Positions 49,380-57,982 of a DNA stretch of 64,000 bases are shown here, one piece after another (the first letter of the stretch is position 1; every line of letters begins with the position of its first letter). The stretch is from Eubacterium sp. MSJ-33. Its GTDB lineage: Bacteria > Bacillota > Clostridia > Lachnospirales > Lachnospiraceae. The DNA lies in assembly GCF_022174665.1 (NCBI RefSeq), contig NZ_CP076562.1, forward strand, positions 808,001 through 872,000, read 5' to 3'. Below the pieces are notes generated by a model. That model was given only the letters and a program-made list of their open reading frames with translations, searched no databases and was not told the origin of the DNA. A program made the translations under genes and the position numbers.

Positions 49380-49406
49380 TTAGCACTCATATTGGTTGAG
49401 TGCTAA
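49380..49406. promoter_or_regulatory. CIRCE operator upstream of groESL
   Basis: A perfect CIRCE: TTAGCACTC (49380-49388), 9-nt spacer, GAGTGCTAA (49398-49406). Both arms match the hrcA copy exactly, so HrcA controls both operons. Confidence 0.97.
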
Positions 49407-49416
49407 CATAATTCTT

Positions 49417-49444
49417 ATTGTACTCATTTTTCCAAAAAAATCAA
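49417..49444 (-). promoter_or_regulatory. promoter of groESL
   Basis: On the minus strand, -35 TTGATT (49439-49444), 16-nt spacer, -10 TACAAT (49417-49422), directly before the CIRCE, which would cover the transcription start. Confidence 0.65.
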
Positions 49445-49554
49445 CCCCTAATTTGTAAATTTAACCAAATGGACACAATTTACCGGACAGCCTGTATATA
49501 ATGTATGATTCCCTTCCTGTTTTTATGATAGATTCTATTATATATGCGTAAATA

Positions 49555-49591
49555 TAAAACAGACAGAAAAGCTTCTTCCGCTCTCCTGTCT
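49555..49591 (-). terminator. terminator of the DUF6062 gene
   Basis: A 12-bp stem with two G-U pairs (49561-49572 with 49580-49591) is followed by TTTTAT on the minus strand, 28 nt after the stop codon. Confidence 0.75.
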
Positions 49592-49619
49592 GCTTGTATT
49601 CTTATCGAACTAATCATGT

Positions 49620-50339
49620 TTACGATTCTATGATTGTATGGTTCGTCTTGATGATTCCCCGTGGCAGCGAATCCTTCGCATTCTTCCATGGTTCATCTTT
49701 ATACCGGTAATCAAACTTATCGATAAACCAGCCAATATCTCCATTCACACGCTCCATACCGGCAAAATACGTCTTATTCAGAATCTCCTGAAACTCCGCA
49801 TAGGCATCCTTCGCAAGCTTTACACTGCCCGCATCATACAGAATTCCATAATGATAGGTACAAAAGCCCTTACAGTTTGCAAACTTCTCGTGAAACTCCG
49901 GATCTTTCTTCCACAGATGAAAGATCGTATCGATATACCTCATGGACGTCTCCTTCATCCGGTTGCAAATAAAGCACGAATCCTCCAGCCGTTTGATATA
50001 ATCCCCAACCGAAGAACTCGCCTGTTTCTTAAAAAGTCCTCCTGATACAACCGGTTTTCCGGTACTCAGTGCCTTCAGATCCCGGATAGTCTTATCCGTA
50101 TGTGTCTTTAACATCAGAGCAAGTCCCAGCCGGTTCTTCTCCGCGTAAAGCATCCGCACATGATGCGCACAAAAGCCTTGTTCATCCGTCATCGCCCGGT
50201 TATCGTCCTCCATATAACTTGGTCCCATCGTATATTCGATTGCATTTCGTTCCAATTGCCGGTTCATCTCACAGATTGGGCATTCGCAATCCATCGTAAA
50301 TGCATCGTTCACCGGAATCGTATACAACTGTTCTGCCAT
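49620..50339 (-). CDS. DUF6062 family protein with duplicated Cys/His modules
   Basis: A 239-residue cytoplasmic protein of unknown function found in Clostridia (DUF6062). Its cysteines and histidines come in two matching sets: Cys20-x2-Cys23 with Cys57-x2-His60, and Cys122-x2-Cys125 with Cys160-x2-His163. Each set could bind one metal ion, so the protein looks like an internal duplication of a metal-binding unit. The ATG at 50339 has GGAGGAAC ahead. Monocistronic, with a terminator on each side. Confidence 0.75.
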   Translation of the reverse strand: MAEQLYTIPVNDAFTMDCECPICEMNRQLERNAIEYTMGPSYMEDDNRAMTDEQGFCAHHVRMLYAEKNRLGLALMLKTHTDKTIRDLKALSTGKPVVSGGLFKKQASSSVGDYIKRLEDSCFICNRMKETSMRYIDTIFHLWKKDPEFHEKFANCKGFCTYHYGILYDAGSVKLAKDAYAEFQEILNKTYFAGMERVNGDIGWFIDKFDYRYKDEPWKNAKDSLPRGIIKTNHTIIES

Positions 50340-50390
50340 TTTTCGTTCCTCCTCTTCATTTCCAAGCCAAATAGTTTTTCTTGTGTTCAT

Positions 50391-50428
50391 TGTACAAAAA
50401 AGAGCACAGCGGTTTTTCGTTGTGCTCT
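50391..50428 (-). terminator. terminator of the 50435-51076 gene
   Basis: An 11-bp stem (50401-50411 with 50418-50428, one G-U pair) is followed by TTTTT on the minus strand, directly after the stop codon. Confidence 0.85.
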
Positions 50429-50434
50429 CTTTAC

Positions 50435-51076
50435 TTAGTTTACAATATAATCGCCTGTCTCAGCATCCCGCAGGAAATGCAGTTTCAGATAATTCCTGTA
50501 ATTACGAAGCTTTCCCTCATAGATGATCTCCAAGTCATCACACATCCGAAAATCGCGCGGACAGGTCAGCCCCGGTTTCTTCGTAATCAGGGGGATTCCC
50601 GCTTTACGCAGAACATAAGATACAAACTGTGAGCAGAAATAATTGTATCTCCGTTCCACGGATTTCCGGCACATCACGCCTAAAATACCGAGATAATTAT
50701 AGTGATAAAATGCTTTTTCACTCTTAAATTGTTCCAGTATTTCCATAATCTTTTCATACTGTTGTTTCGTTACACGCAGTCTTCCGATCCTGCACGTTGT
50801 CTGGACATCGCGTCCAAAAACTCCCGTCGTGATATCCTCATTGATAAATCCACAATCAAACGGATTATGTAAATGCTTTCTTGCAAAGCTGTACATTTCC
50901 TTTAATTCCACATCCATAGCAAGCGATGTATGCGCATATGGTTCACGCGTCCATAATTTAATCACACGTGACGGAAGTGTCTGTGTTTTTGACAACACAA
51001 TATAAATACTGTAGTCTTCCTCATCCGGTTTATACACGTGTAAAGGAATGTCTGTCATGATATTATTTGCATCCAT
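50435..51076 (-). CDS. YiiX/permuted papain-like hydrolase
   Basis: A 213-residue protein with the layout of circularly permuted NlpC/P60-like enzymes: a His in PYAHTSLAMD (His49) comes before the Cys in NYFCSQFVSYVLRKAG (Cys148). In normal NlpC/P60 proteins the order is reversed. There is no signal peptide, so it is likely cytoplasmic, and the substrate (amide or thioester bond of peptide or lipid) is unknown. Upstream and downstream genes encode two uncharacterised metal-binding proteins (DUF2225, DUF6062), but terminators separate at least one of them. Confidence 0.7.
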   Translation of the reverse strand: MDANNIMTDIPLHVYKPDEEDYSIYIVLSKTQTLPSRVIKLWTREPYAHTSLAMDVELKEMYSFARKHLHNPFDCGFINEDITTGVFGRDVQTTCRIGRLRVTKQQYEKIMEILEQFKSEKAFYHYNYLGILGVMCRKSVERRYNYFCSQFVSYVLRKAGIPLITKKPGLTCPRDFRMCDDLEIIYEGKLRNYRNYLKLHFLRDAETGDYIVN

Positions 51077-51112
51077 ACTAAATCAATCTGTTATTACAGA
51101 TTATGCTCCATC

Positions 51113-51982
51113 TCATTTATTGTTCTTAATACTATCCCGAATCATATCCTTCAGCTTGAGTGCTTCATCCTTCATACGGGAAGATGCGCTGCGCGATGTA
51201 ATCACCAACGACAGCAGCCGCAATGCATCCTCGTTTTTTCCAAGTCTCCGCGCCAGATCCGCAAGCAGATAATTCAGTGTATTTTCATCCATTCCCGCAA
51301 TCGGGAAAGTCTCTGATGAGATTGCTTTCAAAAAACCTTCATACGCATTTTTCAAACATTCTCTTTCATCCATGTATAAAGAGCGATTCTCTTCCGGTTT
51401 GATTCCTTCTGGTCTCGCTGCCAGATACTGTCTTTTCCCACGCAGTACCCATGCGTATTTCAGACAAGTATATGCCCGTTCACTACTCTTTGCTTTTTTT
51501 ACCATAGCTGTGATCAAAGCAAGCTGATATCTTGTAATCGCATCATCATAAGTAAAAATATCCTTACCAACAGCAGACTCAATACCATTAAACTTCGCAC
51601 CAATCTGTTCACTGATATCTTTCATCTGTCGGTTCATCAGCTTTCCGAAATACCTTCCAAGTGCAGAATATCCACATTTTTCACAGGTAATCACATCATA
51701 TTTGATTGGGTCAATAAGGTTGTATATCGGGCGAAGATCGCTATCCTTGCCCTCCAGTCGAACCTTTCCTGCCCGCACGCATTTTGTCTTAAATGTCAGG
51801 TTACAGACCGGACATTCGTAAGTCTTATCAAACAGTACTTCCTTTTCCAACTCCTCCGGTGATTTTGTCTCCTTGATTTCCGCCGCACCATGCTTATTCG
51901 CAGTACCGGAATCTGTCTCCATAATCTTCGACTCGTCAAAATCACCCAGGCCAAGTTTTCCCATTGTGGAAAAAATGCCCAT
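51113..51982 (-). CDS. DUF2225 family zinc-ribbon protein
   Basis: A 289-residue cytoplasmic protein of the DUF2225 family. A zinc ribbon is formed by Cys57-x2-Cys60 (YECPVCNLTFK) and Cys100-x2-Cys103 (ITCEKCGYSAL). The C-terminal half is helical with TPR-like features (RYQLALITAMVKKA, AYTCLKYAWVLRG, LAARPEG). No function is established for the family. It follows glnS by 37 nt and may share its transcript. Confidence 0.8.
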   Translation of the reverse strand: MGIFSTMGKLGLGDFDESKIMETDSGTANKHGAAEIKETKSPEELEKEVLFDKTYECPVCNLTFKTKCVRAGKVRLEGKDSDLRPIYNLIDPIKYDVITCEKCGYSALGRYFGKLMNRQMKDISEQIGAKFNGIESAVGKDIFTYDDAITRYQLALITAMVKKAKSSERAYTCLKYAWVLRGKRQYLAARPEGIKPEENRSLYMDERECLKNAYEGFLKAISSETFPIAGMDENTLNYLLADLARRLGKNEDALRLLSLVITSRSASSRMKDEALKLKDMIRDSIKNNK

Positions 51983-52019
51983 AGCAATCCTCCTCTGCCT
52001 TACACCCCTGTTACTTAAC

Positions 52020-53687
52020 TTATTTACCCGGCTTGTATGAACTCTTCAATGATACAATCCGGTTGAATACCAAATGATTTTCTGTCGTATCTTTTGCATC
52101 TACACAAAAATATCCATGCCGTAAGAACTGGAATTTATCTCCCTTTACGGCCTTTCCAAGTGCCGCCTCAAGCTTACAATTCTTCAAAACCGTCAAAGAG
52201 TTTGGATTATAGTTCAGGGTACCATCTTCATTAAGTTTACCCTTTTCCTCATCCACGATATTTTCATACAGGCGCACTTCTGCATCGACTGCACTCTCCG
52301 CTGATACCCAATGAATCGTTCCTTTAACCTTTCTTCCTTCAAATCCGGAACCACTTCTCGTCTCCGGATCGTAGGTACAGTGAATCTCCGTTACAACTCC
52401 GTTTTCATCCTTCTTATAATCCACGCACTTTACGAAATAAGCACCCTTTAAGCGCACTTCATTTCCAGGGAACAATCGGAAATATTTCTTCGGCGGCTCC
52501 TCCATAAAGTCTTCGCGGTCAATATATAACTCTCTGGAGAACGCAACCTGGCGTTTGCCGGCCGATTCATCCTCCTGATTGTTATCGATATCGAAATACT
52601 CAACCTGTCCTTCCGGATAGTTATCAATGATTAACTTAATTGGATCCAATACCGCCATCATACGGTTTGCCTTCAAGCGCAAATCCTCACGGATACAATA
52701 CTCAAGCATCGCATAATCCGCGGAACTCTGTGACTTGGAAACACCAACAAGTTCCATAAACATCTTGATGGATTCTTTTGTAAATCCCCGTCTCCGAAGT
52801 GCAGCGATGGAAACCAGTCTTGGGTCATCCCAACCATCTACGATACCATCTTCTACAAGTTTCTTGATATATCGCTTTCCGGTCACAACGTTTGTCAGAT
52901 ACAGCTTAGAAAACTCAATCTGTCTCGGTGGGTTCTTGTATTCCAGTTCCCGTACAACCCAGTCATACAGTGGTCTGTGATCCTCAAACTCCAATGTACA
53001 GATGGAATGTGTAATCCCTTCCTCGGCATCCTCAATCGGATGTGCGAAATCATACATCGGATAGATGCACCACTTGTCACCGGTGTTATGATGTGTCATA
53101 CGTGCAATACGATAGATAACCGGATCACGCATGTTGATATTCGGACTAGCCATATCAATCTTCGCACGCAATACCTTGCTTCCATCCGGATATTCTCCGT
53201 TCTTCATGCCCTCAAACAATCTCAGGTTTTCCTCTACGCTTCTGTCACGATATGGGCTGTTCTTGCCCGGCTCCTTCAGTGTTCCACGATATTCGCGGAT
53301 CTCATCGGCTGACAGATCGCAGACATATGCTTTTCCCTTCTTGATCAGCTTGATTGCTGCATCATACATCGCGTCAAAATAATTCGATGCGAAATAAATC
53401 TTATCTCCATAATCAGCGCCCAGCCACTTGATATCATCAATGATAGACTGTACATATTCGGTCTTTTCCTTTGTAGGGTTCGTGTCATCGAACCGAAAAT
53501 GGAATGTTCCTCCATACTCCTTGGCAAGACCGTAATTTAAAAGAATTGACTTTGCATGTCCAATATGCAGATATCCGTTTGGCTCCGGTGGGAAACGTGT
53601 TACTACCTCTGTATATTTTCCCTCTGCCAGATCTTTATCTATCTCCTGTTCAATAAAATTTTTTGAAACTGTTGCTTCACCTTCCAT
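52020..53687 (-). CDS. glnS: glutaminyl-tRNA synthetase
   Basis: GlnS charges tRNA-Gln with glutamine. The 555-residue class I synthetase has the ATP motif [12 protein letters not shown] (HIGH at 41-44), [10 protein letters not shown], and the anticodon-binding beta barrels in the C-terminal 200 residues. The second class I motif is degenerate: TGKRY (269-273) followed by [16 protein letters not shown] stands where E. coli has MSKRK. That variant appears consistent with a clostridial type, but it is worth checking. The start at 53687 follows AAAGGAG, and a strong promoter lies at 53718-53746. Confidence 0.94.
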   Translation of the reverse strand: MEGEATVSKNFIEQEIDKDLAEGKYTEVVTRFPPEPNGYLHIGHAKSILLNYGLAKEYGGTFHFRFDDTNPTKEKTEYVQSIIDDIKWLGADYGDKIYFASNYFDAMYDAAIKLIKKGKAYVCDLSADEIREYRGTLKEPGKNSPYRDRSVEENLRLFEGMKNGEYPDGSKVLRAKIDMASPNINMRDPVIYRIARMTHHNTGDKWCIYPMYDFAHPIEDAEEGITHSICTLEFEDHRPLYDWVVRELEYKNPPRQIEFSKLYLTNVVTGKRYIKKLVEDGIVDGWDDPRLVSIAALRRRGFTKESIKMFMELVGVSKSQSSADYAMLEYCIREDLRLKANRMMAVLDPIKLIIDNYPEGQVEYFDIDNNQEDESAGKRQVAFSRELYIDREDFMEEPPKKYFRLFPGNEVRLKGAYFVKCVDYKKDENGVVTEIHCTYDPETRSGSGFEGRKVKGTIHWVSAESAVDAEVRLYENIVDEEKGKLNEDGTLNYNPNSLTVLKNCKLEAALGKAVKGDKFQFLRHGYFCVDAKDTTENHLVFNRIVSLKSSYKPGK

Positions 53688-53717
53688 GAACGTACTCCTT
53701 TTTACTAGTATTTTTTT

Positions 53718-53746
53718 ATCATATCATTGTATCGTAGTTTCGTCAA
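53718..53746 (-). promoter_or_regulatory. promoter of glnS
   Basis: On the minus strand, -35 TTGACG (53741-53746), 17-nt spacer, -10 TATGAT (53718-53723). It begins just after the stop codon of the cohesin gene, so glnS is transcribed independently. Confidence 0.65.
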
Positions 53747-53750
53747 TTTC

Positions 53751-55682
53751 CTATTTGTTCTCCGGTTCTTTCGGTTTTGCATCGTCCGCAAACACACTGT
53801 CCTTCTGCGAATCATAATTCGTCATAATTCGATTGTTAATCTCCATAGAACGCTTCTCGTAATCCTCATGTGCCAGTTCTTTCTCTGACTTCTCCACATA
53901 AGATTCTCCGGCAGCCATATTCGCAAAATCGCGGTTCACTTCTTCTACCAATGCATCCACCTCGGATGTCAAAACCGAATTATTTGTCTTTGGTATTTCA
54001 GATGTATGTTCTGTTTTGGTTTCTTCCGTCTTCACCGTTTTCGTTTCATCTGCATTTTCAATCGGAGCCACTGTTTCTTCCACGATTGCATCTGCTAATT
54101 TTTCCTCGGCAGTCTCATCCTGTACTTCTACTTTTGCTTCCGTTTCTTCCGGTCTGTCAAGCCCAAGTTTCTGCAGTAATTCCGGATTCACATCCTTGTT
54201 TGCATTTGCAAGCTGCGCAATCATATCTTCTGCATCCAGCATTTCCTTGTTCTGTTTATTGATCCGGCCCGCAAATATTACAAGACATATAATCAATATT
54301 ACAATAATCAATGCTGCCCCTGCGAAAATACCAATCACAAGCGGGCTGCTAAAAGGACTTTTCTCAACCGGCACCTCCACCGGTGCAGCCGGTGTCGCTT
54401 CCGCCGGAGTTGCCGGAACTAAAACCTCCTCCGATACAATCATTGGCACGTATCTCAAAAATGACTGTTCCTTCGCATCATATTCATAGAAGCCTTCTTC
54501 GCCTTCCACATTGACAGCATATACCAGATACAGATCTTTGTCTGCTACATCCGCCGACTGGTATGCCACAACCTCATTATCACCAATCTTCAACGTGGTT
54601 TCTGTGAATCCTTCCGGAATCCCCACACCTTCCGGTGCCGCTATAATAATATATCGATTATACTGGGATGAATACTCCTGATATGGGGTAAATGTATCCT
54701 TCTCTGCATCCATGATGTACCAATGATTCTCACCATCTTCATCCTTCAGACACACAACGGTGATCTTCTTGTTCGGAGACTGGAAGGAAAGGACATCCCA
54801 ATCCTTGTAGGTTGTCGTACCTGCTGTAAAGCCTTCCGGTGCTTCAAGTCCATCCTCACTCATCACAAATTCATAGTCTGCGCCATCTATCGTAGCTACC
54901 GGATCTCCTACATCTTCACCAGCCTGTACATTGATTGTATAGACCTTTACCGCACCATTTTCTGCCGTAACCGTTACCCGGACTGTATTTCTGCCCTTCT
55001 GAATGGAGTTGGCACCGGAAACACTTGTCGTTGCCTTGCTGTCTGCCGCTGTTGCACTGACAACAATACTTGTAACATCCTCTGCTACCTGCATGGCATA
55101 TGTTGTCCGGCCTGCCGAAAACGCCGGTGACAATGTACCCGGAGATACCTGTAGGCTTGACAAACTGCAGTCTGTGGATCTTCCATCCTCCTCTGTTGTC
55201 TCTGTCGTCTGTCCGTCATCCCCATTGTTATCATTATCTCCGTTGTTATTATTTGATGCAGTTGCTACAGTTACAGTTGCGCCCGCATGGGAAATCGAGA
55301 TTGCATTTCCGTTTATATCGTAAACATCACTTCCACTCGTGGAGATACTGCCACTTCCGTTTGCAATCGCTGTAAACGAAATACTAAAAGAACCCGCAGC
55401 CGTTCCACTTGCGGTAACAGTTCCACCGCCGCCATTCACAATGGCACTTCCGCTTGCCGAATTATACTGAAGCACACTTGAATTATAGGAAACATAAATC
55501 GTATATGCCGATATATCGGAACCGGTGACGGAAATCGTCGCCGTAACATTATTTCCCACACTAACTGTACTCGCACTCAACGCAATTACAACATTCGCCG
55601 CCTGCGTATCAATATTTCCAAAATTCAAGCACATGATTAATGCTGTCAAAATTGCCAGTCCACATTTTAAAATCTTCTTCAT
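53751..55682 (-). CDS. membrane-anchored cohesin-domain protein with cytoplasmic tail
   Basis: A 643-residue surface protein. Order: signal peptide (1-28, cut after TQA); one cohesin domain (33-140, with VGNNVTATISVTG, AYTIYVSYNSSVLQYNS, SFTAIANGSG); an Asn/Asp/Thr linker (143-170); a cadherin-like beta-sandwich (171-256, CSLSSLQVSPGTLSPAFSAGRTTYAMQV); two tandem repeats of about 57 residues (281-336 and 354-412, each PEGFT..TT, later W/F-Y-x-YDA..F..Y); a Pro/Ala/Glu linker (420-443); a transmembrane helix (447-471); and an acidic cytoplasmic tail of some 170 residues. A cohesin binds dockerins, and the neighbouring gene upstream, 39 nt away, encodes one. A classical scaffoldin would have several cohesins and a cellulose-binding module; this has neither. 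Confidence 0.85.
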   Translation of the reverse strand: MKKILKCGLAILTALIMCLNFGNIDTQAANVVIALSASTVSVGNNVTATISVTGSDISAYTIYVSYNSSVLQYNSASGSAIVNGGGGTVTASGTAAGSFSISFTAIANGSGSISTSGSDVYDINGNAISISHAGATVTVATASNNNNGDNDNNGDDGQTTETTEEDGRSTDCSLSSLQVSPGTLSPAFSAGRTTYAMQVAEDVTSIVVSATAADSKATTSVSGANSIQKGRNTVRVTVTAENGAVKVYTINVQAGEDVGDPVATIDGADYEFVMSEDGLEAPEGFTAGTTTYKDWDVLSFQSPNKKITVVCLKDEDGENHWYIMDAEKDTFTPYQEYSSQYNRYIIIAAPEGVGIPEGFTETTLKIGDNEVVAYQSADVADKDLYLVYAVNVEGEEGFYEYDAKEQSFLRYVPMIVSEEVLVPATPAEATPAAPVEVPVEKSPFSSPLVIGIFAGAALIIVILIICLVIFAGRINKQNKEMLDAEDMIAQLANANKDVNPELLQKLGLDRPEETEAKVEVQDETAEEKLADAIVEETVAPIENADETKTVKTEETKTEHTSEIPKTNNSVLTSEVDALVEEVNRDFANMAAGESYVEKSEKELAHEDYEKRSMEINNRIMTNYDSQKDSVFADDAKPKEPENK

Positions 55683-55721
55683 GATATTCCTCCTGTTTTC
55701 ATCCTGTCGTGTATCATGTTT

Positions 55722-57542
55722 TTACTGAATTGTTTCCAGTCCAACAATATGCCGCTGGATCTTTACAATATCAAGTGCCGTTACTTTTCCGTCTCCGTTC
55801 ACATCTGCGACTGCAAGCACATTGCTATTCAATGCATCCAATCCAACAATCAGTCTCTGTAATTTTACGATATCAAGCGCCGTAATCTTCCCGTCTCCAT
55901 TCAGATCGCCCCGCTTGCTGCCAGCTGCCGGTGTAGATGGGGTATTCGTTGCGGTTCCCCGGACAACCGTTAATTTATAAGTTCTCGTTGCACCGCTTTG
56001 CGCTGTCACAACGATATCAACAATGTTCGTACCCTTGGATAGACTTACGGTTCCTGCTCCACTCACACGCGCATTTTTATTGACCGGTGTTGCGGATATT
56101 GAGATCTTATCCACAGATTCAGACACGATCAGCGAATAATCCGTGATATTGTTCACCGCATAGGATGGTGTCAGACCATATCCCTGAATTGTAAGGGATT
56201 TCAACCAGTTATTCGGATTACCGGAATCTGCCGGTTTGGATACCGCCTGCGATGGCATGTTGGAATACACAGGGATTTCAAATACCATAGATGAATCCAG
56301 CAGATTATTATTTTTATAGGCATTGTAATTTGTCAGGCATTCTGTCGACGGCGATTGGATATTCGTCATATACTGATGGCTGAACAAACTGTTTTTGTTC
56401 GTTACATTAAACTTCTGTGTGTACAGTGTATTCTGACCCACACTGATATAAGATGCTCCCAGATACTGGGCACCTCCGACAATCGACTTTGCAGCCGTAT
56501 TCCACGGACGTCCATATGAGCCGCTGCCCGCTGCCCACTTCAAACCTTTCACCGCTGCATTTCCGTTTGCCGTGTCAAAAGCGCCGATATTATAGAAATT
56601 ATAAATACCAGGATAGCTTGAATTCGTACCGGAACATGCAGTTCCGATCGTCGTTCCCATCTCCAGCCGGATCCGACTCGCTATATGATACGGGCTTACA
56701 CCGGATTGTGAAGCAGCCTCCATGATAATCTGCGCATATGTCCGACTATCTCCGGATGGACACGTCTGAGACATAAATGTACCTTTCAGGATTGCCTCTA
56801 CGCCGGTCTCATTCTGCATACCTGCCTGGTAGGACAGACTCTCAAAAGCAAATATGTAATTCTCATACAGATATGTACGCGGATCCAGATAATAAGCGAC
56901 CAGATCATCCGATGCCGCAAACCAGGTTCTCCCATCAAAAGAACTCCATGTATCGGTTGCCGCATTATAACCGATCGTTGTAGATCTCCAGTTATAATGT
57001 GGATAAGAGTTTGTTCCATAAATCAAGTTTTTTACCTGACCTGATTTGGATACTTCATTTGCAAGTAATGTATTCCAGTCCACTCCTGTCTGCACAGCCC
57101 GAAACTCCCAGTTTGGATATCTCTCATGAATAGCCCGAAGATATGGTTTATAGCTGTCCGGGAATCCCTGTGACGAAAGCTTCGTCTCAAAGTCCCCATC
57201 AGAACTCGGCGTGGACGTCGGCTGCTGATCACCCGCTACAACATATTGGGAACTGACATATCCTGTAAATGTAGCACCATTATAAGTCAATGTTACTTTA
57301 TACCAACTGGAATTTGATGTGTCCTGAATTGTCAGTGTCTGTCCACCATTCAAAAAGATCGTATTCCCATACGTATCCTTAAGCGGTGTCCCGCCCGGAG
57401 TCTCCCGGAAATAAACACCTGAAACACCTGATTTAATAGAACCATCGGTTGCCGCCGAAACACGGACCTCCGGAATATATTGAAAAAGCAGTGCAATCAT
57501 GCAGATTACAACCACTATCGAAACCCATCGTTTTCTTATCAT
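55722..57542 (-). CDS. secreted glucosaminidase with SH3, cadherin-like and dockerin domains
   Basis: A 606-residue cell-wall hydrolase. Order: signal peptide/anchor (1-30); SH3-like domain (about 35-103); glucosaminidase domain (120-430) with the likely catalytic Glu294 in ASRIRLEMG and YNFYNIGAFD; cadherin-like domain (446-528); short linker; and a type I dockerin (544-606) with both calcium loops intact (DLNGDGKITALD and DVNGDGKVTALD). The two repeats are nearly identical, each with Ala-Leu at the recognition positions, so it could bind its cohesin in either orientation. The likely partner is the cohesin protein encoded next. It should cut the peptidoglycan glycan chain, perhaps held at the membrane by that partner. 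Confidence 0.88.
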   Translation of the reverse strand: MIRKRWVSIVVVICMIALLFQYIPEVRVSAATDGSIKSGVSGVYFRETPGGTPLKDTYGNTIFLNGGQTLTIQDTSNSSWYKVTLTYNGATFTGYVSSQYVVAGDQQPTSTPSSDGDFETKLSSQGFPDSYKPYLRAIHERYPNWEFRAVQTGVDWNTLLANEVSKSGQVKNLIYGTNSYPHYNWRSTTIGYNAATDTWSSFDGRTWFAASDDLVAYYLDPRTYLYENYIFAFESLSYQAGMQNETGVEAILKGTFMSQTCPSGDSRTYAQIIMEAASQSGVSPYHIASRIRLEMGTTIGTACSGTNSSYPGIYNFYNIGAFDTANGNAAVKGLKWAAGSGSYGRPWNTAAKSIVGGAQYLGASYISVGQNTLYTQKFNVTNKNSLFSHQYMTNIQSPSTECLTNYNAYKNNNLLDSSMVFEIPVYSNMPSQAVSKPADSGNPNNWLKSLTIQGYGLTPSYAVNNITDYSLIVSESVDKISISATPVNKNARVSGAGTVSLSKGTNIVDIVVTAQSGATRTYKLTVVRGTATNTPSTPAAGSKRGDLNGDGKITALDIVKLQRLIVGLDALNSNVLAVADVNGDGKVTALDIVKIQRHIVGLETIQ

Positions 57543-57729
57543 TTGACCACACCTTTTCTGATTTTAAGCCCAATTATACAGAGATAGTATAGCACAATAT
57601 ATAGCGATGTACAGCCTTTTTTCAGCAAATTTTGTACTTTTCTTCGTTTTATTTTGAAATTTTACTGTATCTTGTGTTTATTTCCAGTATACATATCCCT
57701 CTGCCATCTCCCTGTCAGCAATATTTCTC

Positions 57730-57758
57730 TTGACAGGAAACGAATAATACAGTATTAT
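57730..57758 (+). promoter_or_regulatory. promoter of tRNA-Thr
   Basis: A perfect -35 TTGACA (57730-57735), 17-nt spacer, -10 TATTAT (57753-57758), 25 nt before the tRNA. The rest of the 440-nt gap 57543-57982 shows no gene: 57543-57729 is AT-rich upstream sequence of the dockerin gene, and 57857-57982 lies between the tRNA and the first phage gene. Confidence 0.8.
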
Positions 57759-57783
57759 CTCTGTTGTGCTTTGTAAAAAGCAG

Positions 57784-57856
57784 GCTGGTATGGCTCAGTC
57801 GGTAGAGCGTCGCATTGGTAGTGCGGAGGTCACGGGTTCGATTCCCGTTACCAGCT
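57784..57856 (+). tRNA. tRNA-Thr (anticodon GGT)
   Basis: A complete 73-nt cloverleaf. The acceptor stem GCTGGTA pairs with TACCAGC, the D arm is GCTCAGTCGGTAGAGC, and the anticodon arm has the 7-base loop TTGGTAG with anticodon GGT. The T arm is ACGGG-TTCGATT-CCCGT. CCA is not encoded. It is the only plus-strand RNA gene in the window and the last host gene before the phage tail genes, so it is a candidate prophage attachment site. Confidence 0.95.
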
Positions 57857-57982
57857 TATTCTATTTCTTCCTATTATATATAATCTATGCAATTGCCTAT
57901 AATTTCCGTGCTTTATGATATCTGTATCACACTCCGGATTGCACATATACGCACTTTTTTTGCACACCTGCTGCACACCAAA

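Noticed and set aside
49480..49689. A 69-codon minus-strand frame after the DUF6062 gene
   Set aside because: It covers the terminator hairpin and overlaps the end of the gene; no ribosome binding site.
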